A DNA stretch of 64,000 nt. It comes from Paraburkholderia sp. DHOC27. Lineage in GTDB: Bacteria > Pseudomonadota > Gammaproteobacteria > Burkholderiales > Burkholderiaceae. The position numbers and the translations under genes were made by a program. The stretch lies in NCBI RefSeq assembly GCF_003429005.1, contig NZ_QVQV01000001.1, positions 496,001 through 560,000 of the forward strand, read 5' to 3'. The notes beneath the pieces are model-generated. The model was given only the letters and a program-made list of their open reading frames with translations. It ran no database searches and was not told the DNA's origin. Positions 8,155 through 17,229 of the stretch are shown here, in pieces; position 1 is the first letter of the stretch, and every line of letters starts with the position of its first letter.

Positions 8155-9183
8155 ATGAAAGCACTGGCAAAACTCGAACGCGGACCGGGTCTAACGTTGA
8201 CCGATGTGCCCAAACCCGAAGTGGGCCACAACGACGTGATGATTCGCATCAAGCGCACGGCCATTTGCGGCACCGACATCCACATCTGGAAGTGGGACGA
8301 CTGGGCGCAGAAGACGATTCCCGTGCCGATGCACGTCGGCCACGAATATGTAGGCGAGATCGTCGAAATGGGTCAGGAAGTGCGGGGCTTTGCGATCGGC
8401 GATCGCGTCTCCGGCGAAGGCCACATCACCTGCGGCTTCTGTCGTAATTGCCGCGCGGGACGCCGGCATCTGTGCCGCAATACGGTGGGTGTGGGCGTCA
8501 ATCGTGAGGGCGCGTTCGCCGAATACCTCGTGATTCCCGCGTTCAATGCGTTCAAGATTCCGCCGGAAATCTCCGACGATCTCGCAGCGATTTTCGACCC
8601 GTTCGGCAACGCGACGCATACGGCGCTGTCGTTCAATCTGGTTGGCGAAGATGTGTTGATTACGGGCGCCGGGCCGATCGGCATCATGGCGGTGGCAATT
8701 GCCAAACACGTGGGCGCACGCAACGTGGTGATTACCGATGTCAACGACTATCGCCTCGAACTCGCCCGCAAGATGGGTGCGACGCGCGCCGTCAATGTGT
8801 CGCGCGAATCGCTGCGCGATGTGATGGCCGATCTGCACATGACCGAAGGCTTCGACGTGGGCCTCGAGATGTCGGGTGTGCCGAGCGCGTTTACCAGTCT
8901 GCTGGAGGCCATGAATCACGGCGGCAAGGTCGCGCTGCTCGGCATTCCGCCGGCGCAAACCGCGATCGACTGGAATCAGGTGATCTTCAAAGGCCTCGAA
9001 ATCAAGGGCATTTACGGCCGCGAGATGTTCGAGACCTGGTACAAGATGGTCGCGATGTTGCAAAGCGGGCTGGATCTGTCGCCCATCCTGACGCACCATT
9101 TCCCTGTCGACGATTACAAGAACGCGTTTGCCGCGATGCTGTCCGGTGAAAGCGGCAAGGTAATTCTCGACTGGACGACCTGA
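8155..9183 (+). CDS. tdh: L-threonine 3-dehydrogenase
   Basis: This zinc-dependent NAD enzyme oxidises L-threonine to 2-amino-3-ketobutyrate, the substrate of the preceding gene product. The 342-residue length is typical. Visible motifs are the catalytic zinc ligands in CGTDIHIW (about residue 38) and GHEYVGE (about 62), the structural zinc cysteines in [15 protein letters not shown] (about 90-104), and a Rossmann GAGPIG turn near 172. It starts 3 bp after the kbl stop with a G-rich Shine-Dalgarno inside kbl. Confidence 0.96.
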   Translation: MKALAKLERGPGLTLTDVPKPEVGHNDVMIRIKRTAICGTDIHIWKWDDWAQKTIPVPMHVGHEYVGEIVEMGQEVRGFAIGDRVSGEGHITCGFCRNCRAGRRHLCRNTVGVGVNREGAFAEYLVIPAFNAFKIPPEISDDLAAIFDPFGNATHTALSFNLVGEDVLITGAGPIGIMAVAIAKHVGARNVVITDVNDYRLELARKMGATRAVNVSRESLRDVMADLHMTEGFDVGLEMSGVPSAFTSLLEAMNHGGKVALLGIPPAQTAIDWNQVIFKGLEIKGIYGREMFETWYKMVAMLQSGLDLSPILTHHFPVDDYKNAFAAMLSGESGKVILDWTT

Positions 9184-9234
9184 TAGCGGCTTAGAAATCG
9201 CATCGTCGCATCACGAAAAACGCGCATGACGTAA

Positions 9235-9269
9235 AACGCCCCGGCTTTGATGCTCGAAGCCGGGGCGTT
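9235..9269. terminator. Bidirectional terminator between tdh and yceI-like gene
   Basis: A perfect 13-bp stem (9235-9247 with 9257-9269), GC-rich with an AA/TT base, has a 9-base loop and lies between two convergent genes. A-runs to the left and a T-containing tail to the right allow use in both directions. Confidence 0.8.
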
Positions 9270-9304
9270 ATTCATTATTGCTCAGCGCGCCCGAACATCC
9301 CGTT

Positions 9305-9955
9305 TCAAGACCCCGCCTCCGGCCGCACGAATTCCGCCTGAATGCGCACGTGCACGTCGTCGCCCACCGCCGGATACCAGGTGGCCAAGCCAAACTTCGC
9401 ACGGCTGAAACTGCCTTCCGCCGCGAAGCCCAACGTGTCTTCCTTCGTCAGCGGATCAGGACCATAACCGTTGAAGGTCACGTTCAGCGTCACCGGTTGC
9501 GTCGAACCGTGGATCGTCAGATTGCCAGTGAGTTTGCCGGTGGACGAGCCGGTGCGCTCGAATCCCGTACTCACGAAACGGATCTGCGGATACTGCTGCA
9601 CATCGAACATGCTTTCGCTTTTGACCATCTTGTCGAGCAAGGGCACGTTCGTATCCACGCTGTTCGCGTCGATCGTCACTGCCACCGCGCTCTTGTCCAT
9701 GCCGCCGGCGTTCCAGTCGAGTTGAGCGGTGGCGCGGTCAAAGCGCATCGTAAAACGCGAATACTTCAAATGATCGACGTCGAACAGAATGCTCCAGTGA
9801 TGCGGGTCGAGCGTGTACTGGCCGACCGGCACGCTCGCTTCGGTTTGACTGACCGAGTGGGTCACGACTTGCAGCGGCGTACAGGCGGCGGTCAACGCGA
9901 ACGCCGCTACGCACAGCGCTCGCGCCACGGCAGCGCGCCCAGCGTACTTCTTCAT
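9305..9955 (-). CDS. YceI-family periplasmic lipoprotein
   Basis: The 216-residue product has a signal peptide ending in a lipobox (LTAAC, about residues 21-25). A YceI lipocalin-like beta-barrel follows, starting YTLDPHHWSILFDVDHL and with a typical ITIHGSTQPVTL-like strand near 150. YceI proteins bind polyprenoid-like lipids in the periplasm and are often stress- or base-induced. The gene is divergent from a TetR-type regulator, which may control it. Confidence 0.88.
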   Translation of the reverse strand: MKKYAGRAAVARALCVAAFALTAACTPLQVVTHSVSQTEASVPVGQYTLDPHHWSILFDVDHLKYSRFTMRFDRATAQLDWNAGGMDKSAVAVTIDANSVDTNVPLLDKMVKSESMFDVQQYPQIRFVSTGFERTGSSTGKLTGNLTIHGSTQPVTLNVTFNGYGPDPLTKEDTLGFAAEGSFSRAKFGLATWYPAVGDDVHVRIQAEFVRPEAGS

Positions 9956-10097
9956 TGGATTCCCCTGATTGGTTGCCTGTCACCCTACCGCAAACGCGGG
10001 TTCCGGTGGCGCGTCGGTGCCGGGACCCGCGGTACAGACAGGTGAACGCGGGCCGGCCGCCAAAAATTCCATCGAAAAACATTTTTCTTGACGAAGG

Positions 10098-10111
10098 AGA
10101 ATGATCGTTCT
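10098..10111. promoter_or_regulatory. Imperfect palindrome at the TetR gene promoter
   Basis: AGAATGATCGTTCT is symmetric at 12 of 14 positions and lies 12 bp upstream of the TetR start, just after TTGACG (10088-10093), a possible -35 element. TetR repressors commonly bind such sites next to their own genes. Confidence 0.45.
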
Positions 10112-10122
10112 ACCTTTCGGAT

Positions 10123-10770
10123 ATGGCGACTTCCAAAGCATCCACTACTTCGGCGATCCCCGGCGGCGCGCGCGAGCGTCTGCTCGACGCGGCTGAGGCG
10201 CTGATTTACGCGGGCGGCATCCATGCCACCGGCGTCGATGCCATCGTCCGGCAGTCCGGCACCGCGCGAAAGAGCTTCTATACGCACTTCGAATCGAAGG
10301 ACGCGCTGGTGGCCGCCGCGCTCGAGCGCCGCGACGAGCGCTGGATGAGATGGTTTATCGCGGGCACCTTACGCCGTGGTGACAATCCACGCGCGCGGCT
10401 GCTCGGTATGTTTGCGGTGCTTCGAGAGTGGTTCGCCTCCGAAGATTTTCACGGCTGCGCATTTCTCAACGCGTCGGGCGAGATTGCCGCGCCGGACGAC
10501 CCCATCCGCGTGGTGGCGCGCGAACACAAAGAGCGCCTGCTCGCTTTTGTGCGAGAACAATGCGACGAGTTCATGATGGCACTCGGCGCCGAGAGCGAGC
10601 GTGCCGCACTGCTTGCGCGGCAGTGGTTGATCCTGATCGACGGCGCAATTGGCGTCGCGCTGGTCAGTGGAGCGCCCGATACCGCACTCGATGCATGCGC
10701 CGCCGCCGAACAACTGCTCGACGCTGAATTCACCAGACCGCGCGCGCCGGTGCTGCGCGCCCCCACCTGA
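10123..10770 (+). CDS. TetR/AcrR-family transcriptional regulator
   Basis: The 215-residue product has an N-terminal TetR helix-turn-helix at about residues 15-60 (RERLLDAAEALI, then TGVDAIVRQSGTARKSFYTHF). The rest is a helical ligand-binding domain containing FHGCAFLNASGE, a motif shared by the TetR_C-type regulators related to YjdC/AcrR. It is divergent from the YceI lipoprotein gene and is followed at 18 bp by a DUF1348 gene, so it may regulate both. The ligand is unknown. Confidence 0.88.
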   Translation: MATSKASTTSAIPGGARERLLDAAEALIYAGGIHATGVDAIVRQSGTARKSFYTHFESKDALVAAALERRDERWMRWFIAGTLRRGDNPRARLLGMFAVLREWFASEDFHGCAFLNASGEIAAPDDPIRVVAREHKERLLAFVREQCDEFMMALGAESERAALLARQWLILIDGAIGVALVSGAPDTALDACAAAEQLLDAEFTRPRAPVLRAPT

Positions 10771-10788
10771 ACCAAGGAGCAATAGATC

Positions 10789-11268
10789 ATGAGCGATGCC
10801 GTCGAAACCCGTCCGCCGTTACCGCCTTTCACGCGTGAAACCGCCATCCAGAAAGTGCGGGGTGCCGAAGATGGCTGGAACACCCGCGACCCGGAGCGCG
10901 TGTCGCTCGCCTATACGCCGCAAAGCGTTTGGCGCAACCGCGCGGAATTCGTCACGGGCCGTGCGGAGATCGTCGGGCTGTTGCGCCGCAAGTGGGCGAA
11001 GGAACTGGATTACCGCCTGATCAAGGAACTGTGGGCGTACACGGACAATCGCATCGCGGTACGTTTCGCCTACGAATGGCATGACGACTCGGGCAACTGG
11101 TTCCGTTCGTACGGCAATGAAAACTGGGAGTTCGACGAGCATGGTCTGATGGCGCATCGTCATGCGAGTATCAACGACTTGCCGATTACAGAAGCGCAAC
11201 GCCTGTACCGGTGGCCCCTGGGACGCCGGCCGGACGATCATCCGGGGCTGTCCGATCTCGGTCTCTAG
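10789..11268 (+). CDS. DUF1348 protein, NTF2-like fold
   Basis: The 159-residue product matches the DUF1348 pattern throughout: [19 protein letters not shown] near residue 25, then [11 protein letters not shown], a W-rich [13 protein letters not shown] segment, and DLPITE..R near 140. The fold is a SnoaL/NTF2-like cone, and the biochemical role is unknown. AAGGAG lies at good distance from the ATG. The preceding TetR gene ends 18 bp upstream, so the two are probably cotranscribed. Confidence 0.85.
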   Translation: MSDAVETRPPLPPFTRETAIQKVRGAEDGWNTRDPERVSLAYTPQSVWRNRAEFVTGRAEIVGLLRRKWAKELDYRLIKELWAYTDNRIAVRFAYEWHDDSGNWFRSYGNENWEFDEHGLMAHRHASINDLPITEAQRLYRWPLGRRPDDHPGLSDLGL

Positions 11269-11536
11269 GCGACGCCTGCAAGGGTTCGCGCGCAGCGTCC
11301 TTGCCTGATTGTGGGTCAAGGCCAGATCGTCCTTCACCGATCTGCCACTGCTTTTCCGTTATTGTGCTGTCTGATCCCGCCGCGTCGGACTATCCGGCGC
11401 GGCGTCTGTGGCTACCGTTCCGAGCGTGCCCTCGACTTCGGCGGTATGCGTTTGCGGTACAGTGCTCGACGTCCCGCGGACCAGACACTCACCAGCACAT
11501 TCAACACACCGGCGTTCGATCGGTGACGGAGAAGAC

Positions 11537-12049
11537 ATGCATTTGCGGCACCTCGGCGCATCCGTTCGGCGCGCGCTCGTTGCACTCGTGACGGCTGTTG
11601 CAGCAACCTCCAGCGCGCACGCCGCCGACTGGTGCGGCGGCGGCGTTTGGGTCGACGCCATGCTGGGCTCGTATCACATCCACCCGGACAAGGATTTCGA
11701 GCAGTTCAATCCGGGCCTGGGCGTCGAGTGCTGGTTGAACAATCAATGGGCAGTGACGGCCGGCGGCTTTCGCAATTCGCTGCGGCGGCCGTCTTACTAC
11801 GGCGGCGGCGTGTGGGCGCCCGAGTTTGCGCACTGGGGTTTCGTTCGCCTCGCCGTAATCGGCGGCATCATTTCCGGCTATAACTACGGTGACTGGGGAC
11901 TGGGCCGAAATCACACCATTGGCCCGGTTGCTGCGCCAATCCTGATGGTCGACTACAAGCGCGTGGGCGCGAACTTCATCGTGATTCCGCCCATCCCGTC
12001 AGACGACTTGCCCTTCACCGTGGGGTTTCAGCTCAAGTTCAAGTTTTGA
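11537..12049 (+). CDS. Exported small beta-barrel-like outer membrane protein
   Basis: The 170-residue product starts with a signal peptide cleaved after SAHA (about residue 30). Alternating aromatic and glycine-rich strands follow, with a terminal strand ending in phenylalanine (FQLKFKF), as in outer membrane barrels. The layout (an SYH strand, a FNPGLGVEC strand, a YKRVGANFIVIPP strand) resembles PagP-sized 8-strand barrels, but I cannot assign an enzyme. The ATG at 11537 follows GGAGAAG; longer in-frame starts lack one. Its 3' end overlaps the convergent tag gene by 11 bp. Confidence 0.65.
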   Translation: MHLRHLGASVRRALVALVTAVAATSSAHAADWCGGGVWVDAMLGSYHIHPDKDFEQFNPGLGVECWLNNQWAVTAGGFRNSLRRPSYYGGGVWAPEFAHWGFVRLAVIGGIISGYNYGDWGLGRNHTIGPVAAPILMVDYKRVGANFIVIPPIPSDDLPFTVGFQLKFKF

Positions 12050-12749
12050 CGGCCAACGGCCAGACGCCGGAACTGCCGCGGCGGTGACTGTCCAGCAGGT
12101 GCGTGTCGACGATGCCGGTGGCTTCCATGAGTGCATACATCGTGGTCGGGCCGACGAACTGGAAGCCTTTCTTCCGTAGCGCCTTGCTCAGTGCGGTCGA
12201 TTCCGCGGACACCGTCGGCACCTCGGCCATCGTCGACGGCTGCGGTGTCTCGGCCGGTTGAAACGACCAGAGCAACTGCGCGAGTCCGCCCTCTTCGCGC
12301 AGTGCGATCGTGGCGGCAGCGTTCTGGATCGTCGCGAGAATCTTGGCTCGGTTCCGGATGATGCCGGCATCCTCCATGAGCCGCTCGATTTCACGCTCGC
12401 CAAACGCGGCGACCTCGTCCGGAACGAAATGACTGAACGCGGTGCGGAAGGCTTCCCGCTTTCGCAGGATCGTGACCCACGAGAGCCCGGCCTGAAACGC
12501 CTCGAGCGATAGCCGTTCGAAGAGCCCGCGTTCATCGCGGACCGGCATGCCCCACTCGGTATCGTAGTAGTGACGCAAGAGCGGATCGGATACCGCCCAC
12601 GGCGGTCGCGCGAGGCCGTCTTCGCAGACGACGACACCGCCTCCCTTTTCTATTTTTTCCAGCCGCTCCTGAACGGCGCCGGCGACCGGTGTTTTGCGAC
12701 GCGAGGCCGGCTTGGCGGTTTGGGTGGTCTTCTTTTTATCTGTGGACAT
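12039..12749 (-). CDS. tag: DNA-3-methyladenine glycosylase I, zinc site absent
   Basis: Tag excises 3-methyladenine from alkylated DNA. The core (about residues 50-230) matches E. coli Tag closely (DTEWGMPVRDE, LEAFQAGLSWVTIL, DAGIIRNRAKI, SKALRKKGFQFVGPTTMYA), and the pocket Tyr, Glu and Trp are kept. Aligned by eye, the zinc-snap ligands Cys4, His17 and Cys179 of E. coli Tag become Pro, Tyr and Ser; only the His of VDTH remains. A lysine-rich N-terminal extension of about 50 residues is additional. The gene is convergent and overlaps the outer membrane protein gene by 11 bp. Confidence 0.88.
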   Translation of the reverse strand: MSTDKKKTTQTAKPASRRKTPVAGAVQERLEKIEKGGGVVVCEDGLARPPWAVSDPLLRHYYDTEWGMPVRDERGLFERLSLEAFQAGLSWVTILRKREAFRTAFSHFVPDEVAAFGEREIERLMEDAGIIRNRAKILATIQNAAATIALREEGGLAQLLWSFQPAETPQPSTMAEVPTVSAESTALSKALRKKGFQFVGPTTMYALMEATGIVDTHLLDSHRRGSSGVWPLAVKT

Positions 12750-13124
12750 TCGGTTGGATCAACGAAGTGCGTCGGCGAGCGTTCAAGTGTAGCAAGACCA
12801 TTCATGTGCACACGCACAGGACGGAGTTTCCGCGCCCGTTGAAAGTGAGCGTTTCCAGGATCATGATACGGTCGCTTTAAAGAACCGTTGATGCGTCGAT
12901 GCCTAAACAAACCAACAATAGCTGTAAAAATTGCTTAGGCAATGGCGAATAGATTTAGGCCGTGCATATCATAAGACATAACGAATTAGCGCGTATTGAT
13001 ATGATTAATTCTTCCCTGTGAGGCATGACGGGCGTGGCTTTGACGTGCACACGTAGCAGCCAGTTTTTTTTCAGATTCGTATAATTATCTTCATCGCAAA
13101 GAAGCTTAAGAGGTCTTAGAAGCC
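12750..13124. other. Intergenic region between tag and lpxO
   Basis: About 375 bp, noticeably AT-richer than its surroundings at 12890-13110. It must hold divergent promoters for tag and the lpxO-like gene. I see no clear palindrome, RNA gene or terminator in it. Confidence 0.4.
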
Positions 13125-14027
13125 ATGCGCTGGAGTTTCCTCTTACTATTCCTCCTTTTTGCCACGCTTATTCATTGGCGTGGTAAAGCTCGACACGGCA
13201 GCTTCTTCAGGCAGTTGACGGACCATTCCACTTTTACCGCGCCGCTCAACTATCTGGCTTATCTGTTCTCCTCGGTGCCAAACACGCCGTACATCTCGCC
13301 GCAGCACTTTCCAGAACTAACGGTATTGAGAAACGAATGGCAGATCTTTCGCGAGGAGGCGCTTGCCTTGAGTGAGGCAAGCCGTATTCGCGCAGCAGAA
13401 GGCTATAACGATATCGGCTTCAATTCGTTCTTCCGGACAGGCTGGAAGCGCTTTTATCTGAAGTGGTACGACAATCCGCATCCTTCGGCTGAAGCGCTCT
13501 GTCCGCGCACAATCGAAATTCTGCAAAGCATTCCAACGGTAAAGGCTGCGATGTTCGCCATGCTGCCGGCCGGCGGCACACTGAATCCGCATCGCGACCC
13601 ATTCGCCGGATCACTGCGTTATCACCTCGGCTTGATTACGCCGAATGACGACCGTTGTTCAATCGTCGTGGACGGCATTCCGTATTCGTGGCGCGACGGC
13701 GAGGACGTGGTATTCGACGAGACGTATTTGCATCATGCGGCGAACCGGACAGATCAGGATCGCATCATTCTGTTCTGCGATGTCGAGCGGCCCATGAGAT
13801 TTGCGTGGGCGCAGAAAGCGGTTGGTGTGATTGGCGACATCCTGCTGCGCGCCGCGGCCTCGCCGAATGAGATCGGTGATAGAACCGGTGGCCTTAATCG
13901 CGTGTTCCGCTACGTCTATTCCGTCCGCCTGGTCGGCAAGCGATTAAAAGCATGGAATCGCACCGCCTATTACGTGATCAAGTGGTGCCTGTTCGGTGCT
14001 ATTGCGGTGGCCGTCGTGTGGCATTGA
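13125..14027 (+). CDS. lpxO: LpxO-type lipid A 2-hydroxylase (aspartyl/asparaginyl beta-hydroxylase family)
   Basis: LpxO is an Fe(II)/2-oxoglutarate dioxygenase that hydroxylates lipid A acyl chains at the inner membrane face. The 300-residue product has an N-terminal membrane segment (about residues 3-17) and a C-terminal one (about 282-298). The catalytic core shows HRDPF near 158 and the distal HHAAN near 205, giving the HxD...H iron site, and a 2-oxoglutarate-binding arginine in GSLRYHLG. Length and both membrane anchors match LpxO. The upstream Shine-Dalgarno is weak. Confidence 0.85.
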   Translation: MRWSFLLLFLLFATLIHWRGKARHGSFFRQLTDHSTFTAPLNYLAYLFSSVPNTPYISPQHFPELTVLRNEWQIFREEALALSEASRIRAAEGYNDIGFNSFFRTGWKRFYLKWYDNPHPSAEALCPRTIEILQSIPTVKAAMFAMLPAGGTLNPHRDPFAGSLRYHLGLITPNDDRCSIVVDGIPYSWRDGEDVVFDETYLHHAANRTDQDRIILFCDVERPMRFAWAQKAVGVIGDILLRAAASPNEIGDRTGGLNRVFRYVYSVRLVGKRLKAWNRTAYYVIKWCLFGAIAVAVVWH

Positions 14028-14086
14028 GACACTTTGCTTCGCACGGGCAGTGCATGAGTTGACTCGCAGAAGGATTCGAACTCGGA

Positions 14087-14181
14087 TAGGGTGAGCTTTT
14101 TCAGGAGACGAGGCCCCCGATGTGGGTTACGGATTTCGACAGCTCCTGGAAGTCCTCACCATCCTGGAAAGCCTCACCTTC
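14087..14181. repeat. Cluster of three iteron-like sites between convergent genes
   Basis: The inverted copy is at 14087-14106 (GGTGAG-CTTTTT-CAGG). Direct copies are at 14144-14163 (CCTG-GAAGTC-CTCACC) and 14162-14181 (CCTG-GAAAGC-CTCACC). They lie between the stops of the lpxO-like and methyltransferase genes. All match the origin iteron core exactly. Confidence 0.7.
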
Positions 14182-14257
14182 GCAGCAGAATACTCATTTA
14201 AACCTGGAATTCCTAAACTTTCGAAAATCCCGTGTTGCCGGTCCGACAGCCATTCGC

Positions 14258-14974
14258 TCAGGATACGACTACCGCAAACTCCACGCCCGATTCGAAGTCC
14301 AGCGTCGTGCTGGAATATCGCGTATTTTTGTCGAGATATTCCTTGAATGGCCGAACTTCAGTTTCAGCCGTGTACATGTTGTCTGCGATTACAACCGAGC
14401 CTGGAATGAGCAGTCGCTCGACCTGCTTGAATAGCGGCAGGTACGCGCTCGCCCACACGTCGATGAAGATCAGGTCGAACGTCCCATCCAGTTCCTGAAC
14501 GGTTTCAAAGACATCGCCTTCGCGCAGTTCCACATAGCGCTCCAGTTTCGCCGCTTTCAGGTTGGAGCGAAGCTGGGCGCATTTCCCGCGATCGAGCTCG
14601 GTTGCCACCACAATGCCTTCATCCAGTAGCCGGATCGCCTCTGCAAAGTACAGCGTCGACACGCCACATGAGCTGCCCAGTTCGAGAATTCTCGTCGGCC
14701 GTGCGGATAGCACCACATTGCGCAAAAACTGACCCATTTCCGCGGATACGGCTAATGACAGCGGCGTACCTTGGGAGGACTCGAAATCCTCGGTTGAAAA
14801 CCCGTGCGATTGCAAAAACCGGCCACGCAGACGCGGAGCGAGTGTGCCGTATTGCTCGGCAACTTCTAGAAACGCCTCGTTCGATCCTGCGAACTGCGCG
14901 CGCGCGCGGTCCATCACCTGGGCGTTGCTTTGTTCGTGGAGTTGCTTCAGAAGCTGGGTGTGGGATGAAAGCAT
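14258..14974 (-). CDS. SAM-dependent O-methyltransferase (Methyltransf_3 / catechol-OMT type)
   Basis: The 238-residue product shows the class I methyltransferase core: ILELGSSCGVSTLYFAEAI (SAM motif I, about residue 95), an acidic residue in ATELDRGK, DVFETV, and FDLIFIDVW with the metal-binding type aspartate near 170, then VVIADN near 195. Relatives transfer methyl groups to catechols or caffeoyl-CoA; the substrate here is unknown. The start at 14974 follows GAGGGAA; an in-frame ATG at 15016 lacks a Shine-Dalgarno. It stands alone. Confidence 0.85.
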   Translation of the reverse strand: MLSSHTQLLKQLHEQSNAQVMDRARAQFAGSNEAFLEVAEQYGTLAPRLRGRFLQSHGFSTEDFESSQGTPLSLAVSAEMGQFLRNVVLSARPTRILELGSSCGVSTLYFAEAIRLLDEGIVVATELDRGKCAQLRSNLKAAKLERYVELREGDVFETVQELDGTFDLIFIDVWASAYLPLFKQVERLLIPGSVVIADNMYTAETEVRPFKEYLDKNTRYSSTTLDFESGVEFAVVVS

Positions 14975-15107
14975 GAATTCCCTCGATCGGATGAGTGCCC
15001 GAATGGGCATCCGCACTGCGCGTAGCTAGACGTACTGCGCAGCGCGGGCTGATGCGCGTTCCGTGTTCCGGGCGGCCGCGTTCATCGCGGCGCCCGCCGT
15101 GACGTGA

Positions 15108-15416
15108 CTAAGCTTCTTTTTGCTGACCGCAGCGCGAGCGCCACTTTGCCTGGAATTGCTCGCGTTCCTCGGGACTCATCGACTCCCACTTGCGCCAGTG
15201 CCGGCGACCGCGCCACCCGCCATGCCCGCGAAAGCCACCGAACAGGATGCGGCTCAGCACCAGCAAGCCCAGTGCGTGGAGGAAGTCGATCGAACGCGCG
15301 CCAACGAATAACGCGGGCACGACCCAGTTCCATAGCGTCATCACCGCCCATCCAAGCACAGCGACCGCGACCACCACGAAAAGCAGCTTGCCTATCCACC
15401 TCAAGCGATATCTCAT
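15108..15416 (-). CDS. Small membrane protein downstream of the ECF sigma factor
   Basis: The 102-residue product has two predicted membrane segments (about residues 9-30 and 36-58). A glycine/arginine/tryptophan-rich cytosolic stretch and a helical tail containing MSPEEREQFQAKW follow. AAGGAG lies before the ATG and the gene begins 12 bp after the sigma factor stop, so the pair is an operon. It may be a membrane-bound modulator of the sigma factor, but it lacks recognisable anti-sigma domain residues. Confidence 0.7.
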   Translation of the reverse strand: MRYRLRWIGKLLFVVVAVAVLGWAVMTLWNWVVPALFVGARSIDFLHALGLLVLSRILFGGFRGHGGWRGRRHWRKWESMSPEEREQFQAKWRSRCGQQKEA

Positions 15417-15428
15417 TCCAACACTCCT

Positions 15429-16010
15429 TCACATTTCCAGTTCGTCATACGTCACCTGCAAGCGGGCCCGCAACTGAAGCACCGCGTAGCGTTTGCGCGC
15501 GAGCAGCGTGTTCACCGCCACCCCGCTTTCCGCCGCCATTTCCTTGAAACTTCGCCCTTCGAGTTCGTGCGCAATAAACACTTCGCGCTGATTCGCCGGG
15601 AGATCGTCGAGCGCGCGCTGGAGCGCCTTCAGCAACACGCTGCGTGCATAGAGCGACTCAGGACCTGCATCCGTTGCGGGAAGTGCGAGATCCAGACGGT
15701 ACTCGTCGCTGCCTTCCTCGACATCGTCAGAAAGCTCCGCGAGGGGTTGCTCTTTCTTCTTGCGAAACCGATCAATGATGCGATTGCGCGCAGCACGAAA
15801 CAGCCAGGCGCTCGCCTGCTCGATGGGTGCGGGCAGGCGATAAGCAGCGACGAATTCATAGAGGACGTCTTGCAGGATGTCCTCCGCCTCGCCCGGATCG
15901 CGGACGCGGCGTCGTATGAAATTCCCGAGTCTCGTGCGCTCACGCACTACGGTCGCGGTAATGTCGCTATCTCGTTCGGTCATCGGGTGCGGGGTAGGCA
16001 GCGGCTCCAT
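15429..16010 (-). CDS. ECF-family RNA polymerase sigma factor
   Basis: The 193-residue product contains sigma-70 region 2 (about residues 27-90: EAEDILQDVLYEFV, then ASAWLFRAARNRIIDRFRKK) and region 4.2 (about 128-180: LDDLPANQREVFIAHELEGRSFKEMAAESG). Both are characteristic of ECF sigma factors. A small membrane protein gene follows 12 bp downstream. The start at 16010 is uncertain, and an internal Met (MTERDSD, ten codons in) is an alternative. The signal and target promoters are unknown. Confidence 0.92.
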   Translation of the reverse strand: MEPLPTPHPMTERDSDITATVVRERTRLGNFIRRRVRDPGEAEDILQDVLYEFVAAYRLPAPIEQASAWLFRAARNRIIDRFRKKKEQPLAELSDDVEEGSDEYRLDLALPATDAGPESLYARSVLLKALQRALDDLPANQREVFIAHELEGRSFKEMAAESGVAVNTLLARKRYAVLQLRARLQVTYDELEM

Positions 16011-16413
16011 GAGTCTGAAGACGTTTCAGACCTGCGAATATTGTGGCGGGTCGAAAGATTGTTTGGTCGTGCGTCGCATGCGCTCCATCCCGCCAGTAGA
16101 GATGGCCCGAAGGCGACCTAAAACCGTGTTGCCCTGGCCCTCTTTGTCATGTATGTTTGCACGGAATGAGACAGACCAATGTCCATCATAGTGTTTCATG
16201 CGAACTTGCCCTCGCGGATTCGTCTCTGGCGCGCATCTCCGGATTCGTAAAGACCGGGCGACGCCACGAGGGGCCCCGCAGCAGAGATGTCCATCCAACA
16301 CCGCTTTCCATTGCGACCGTACCTGACTCTCGTGGGCTTTAAGTCGAGCAAACGGCGCGTGCGAGCCTGGTGCCTACGCAAGTGATGTTCTCGTGACTTG
16401 ATTGCTGACTGCC
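16011..16413. other. Intergenic region upstream of the ECF sigma operon
   Basis: About 400 bp that should contain divergent promoters for the sigma factor operon and the DUF1992 gene. Open frames within it look like shadows. No hairpin, iteron or clear operator is evident. Confidence 0.4.
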
Positions 16414-16749
16414 ATGCCGACTATCGACGAACAGATTGCCCGCGCCCTTGAAGAAAGCAGGAAGAGCGGCGAACTCGAGAGCGCAAAAAGCTGGGGAAAG
16501 CCATTGCGCGAGGACCGGGCCTTCGCTGACACGCCGGATGAATTCCGTCTGCCGTTCAAAATGCTGAAGGATGCGGGCTACATTCCTCCCGAGGTCGAGA
16601 TGCTGAAGGAAATCGCCGCCTTGCAGGACGAACTGGCGAACCTCCCCAGTTCGGCTCCGTCCTTCGAGGAAAAGAGAGCGAGACTCATCGACCTCCGCTT
16701 GAAAGCAGCGGTTCGTCTCGAATCGATGCGACGCTCTGGCGGTCTGTGA
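16414..16749 (+). CDS. DUF1992 protein (DnaJ-C28-like conserved domain)
   Basis: The 111-residue product begins IDEQIARALEESRKSGELE and continues with a GKPL motif and MLKDAGYIPPEVEMLKEI, the diagnostic DUF1992 signature shared with DNAJC28 and E. coli YhdN-like proteins. The function is not known. The ATG at 16414 is preferred over an in-frame TTG at 16402; neither has a strong Shine-Dalgarno. It lies alone, facing the sugar-acid operon. Confidence 0.85.
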   Translation: MPTIDEQIARALEESRKSGELESAKSWGKPLREDRAFADTPDEFRLPFKMLKDAGYIPPEVEMLKEIAALQDELANLPSSAPSFEEKRARLIDLRLKAAVRLESMRRSGGL

Positions 16750-16782
16750 GCGACGTGCGACGCACGAAGGCTCGCGGCTCGG

Positions 16783-17168
16783 AAAGGTGAGGAGTTCCAG
16801 GAGATGCTGCGTTCTCGCCGAAGGTGAAGTCAGCGGGATACATGACTGCACCGGAGTGAATGTTTTGCTAGTGGAACGCTCACCAGAAGTCATTCACCGT
16901 TCGAAGCCTGCGCTTTAACAACGACGCAAATGACCGGCGCGAGTAAAGGTGAGGTTATTCGGGAGCCGTCGCGGAATCATCATGAAACGCCGTACGGCGA
17001 GCGCGCGCCACAAGACGATCTGCCTTTAATTCAGAGGGTTACCTGGGATTGCCAGGTAAGCCGGTATGACGTGTTTCGTTCTGCGGTACGCGTTGAGGTG
17101 AGTATATTCGGGGGATGACATCGCGCTCTGGCGCAGCTTTCCGGGCGAAAGGTGAGCTTTTTCGGGGG
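16783..17168 (-). repeat. Cluster of four inverted iteron-like sites between convergent genes
   Basis: Windows 16783-16803, 16945-16965, 17096-17114 and 17148-17168 each contain GGTGAG-N6-CRGG (N6 = GAGTTC, GTTATT, TATATT, CTTTTT), the reverse complement of the origin iteron core. The 480-bp gap lies between the stop of the DUF1992 gene and the stop of the DHDPS-like gene, so promoters are not expected here. Two further degenerate matches occur near 16821 and 16868. Confidence 0.75.
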
Positions 17169-17229
17169 GCGCGGCTCCGGCGCAGCGCACTTCGTTAACA
17201 GGCGGGCGCTGCACAACGGCAACGCAAAA

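Noticed and set aside
14087-17168. Iteron-like sites as operators of a transcription factor
   Set aside because: The clusters at 14087 and 16783, like the one at 4473, lie between convergent gene ends without promoters, which does not fit ordinary operators.
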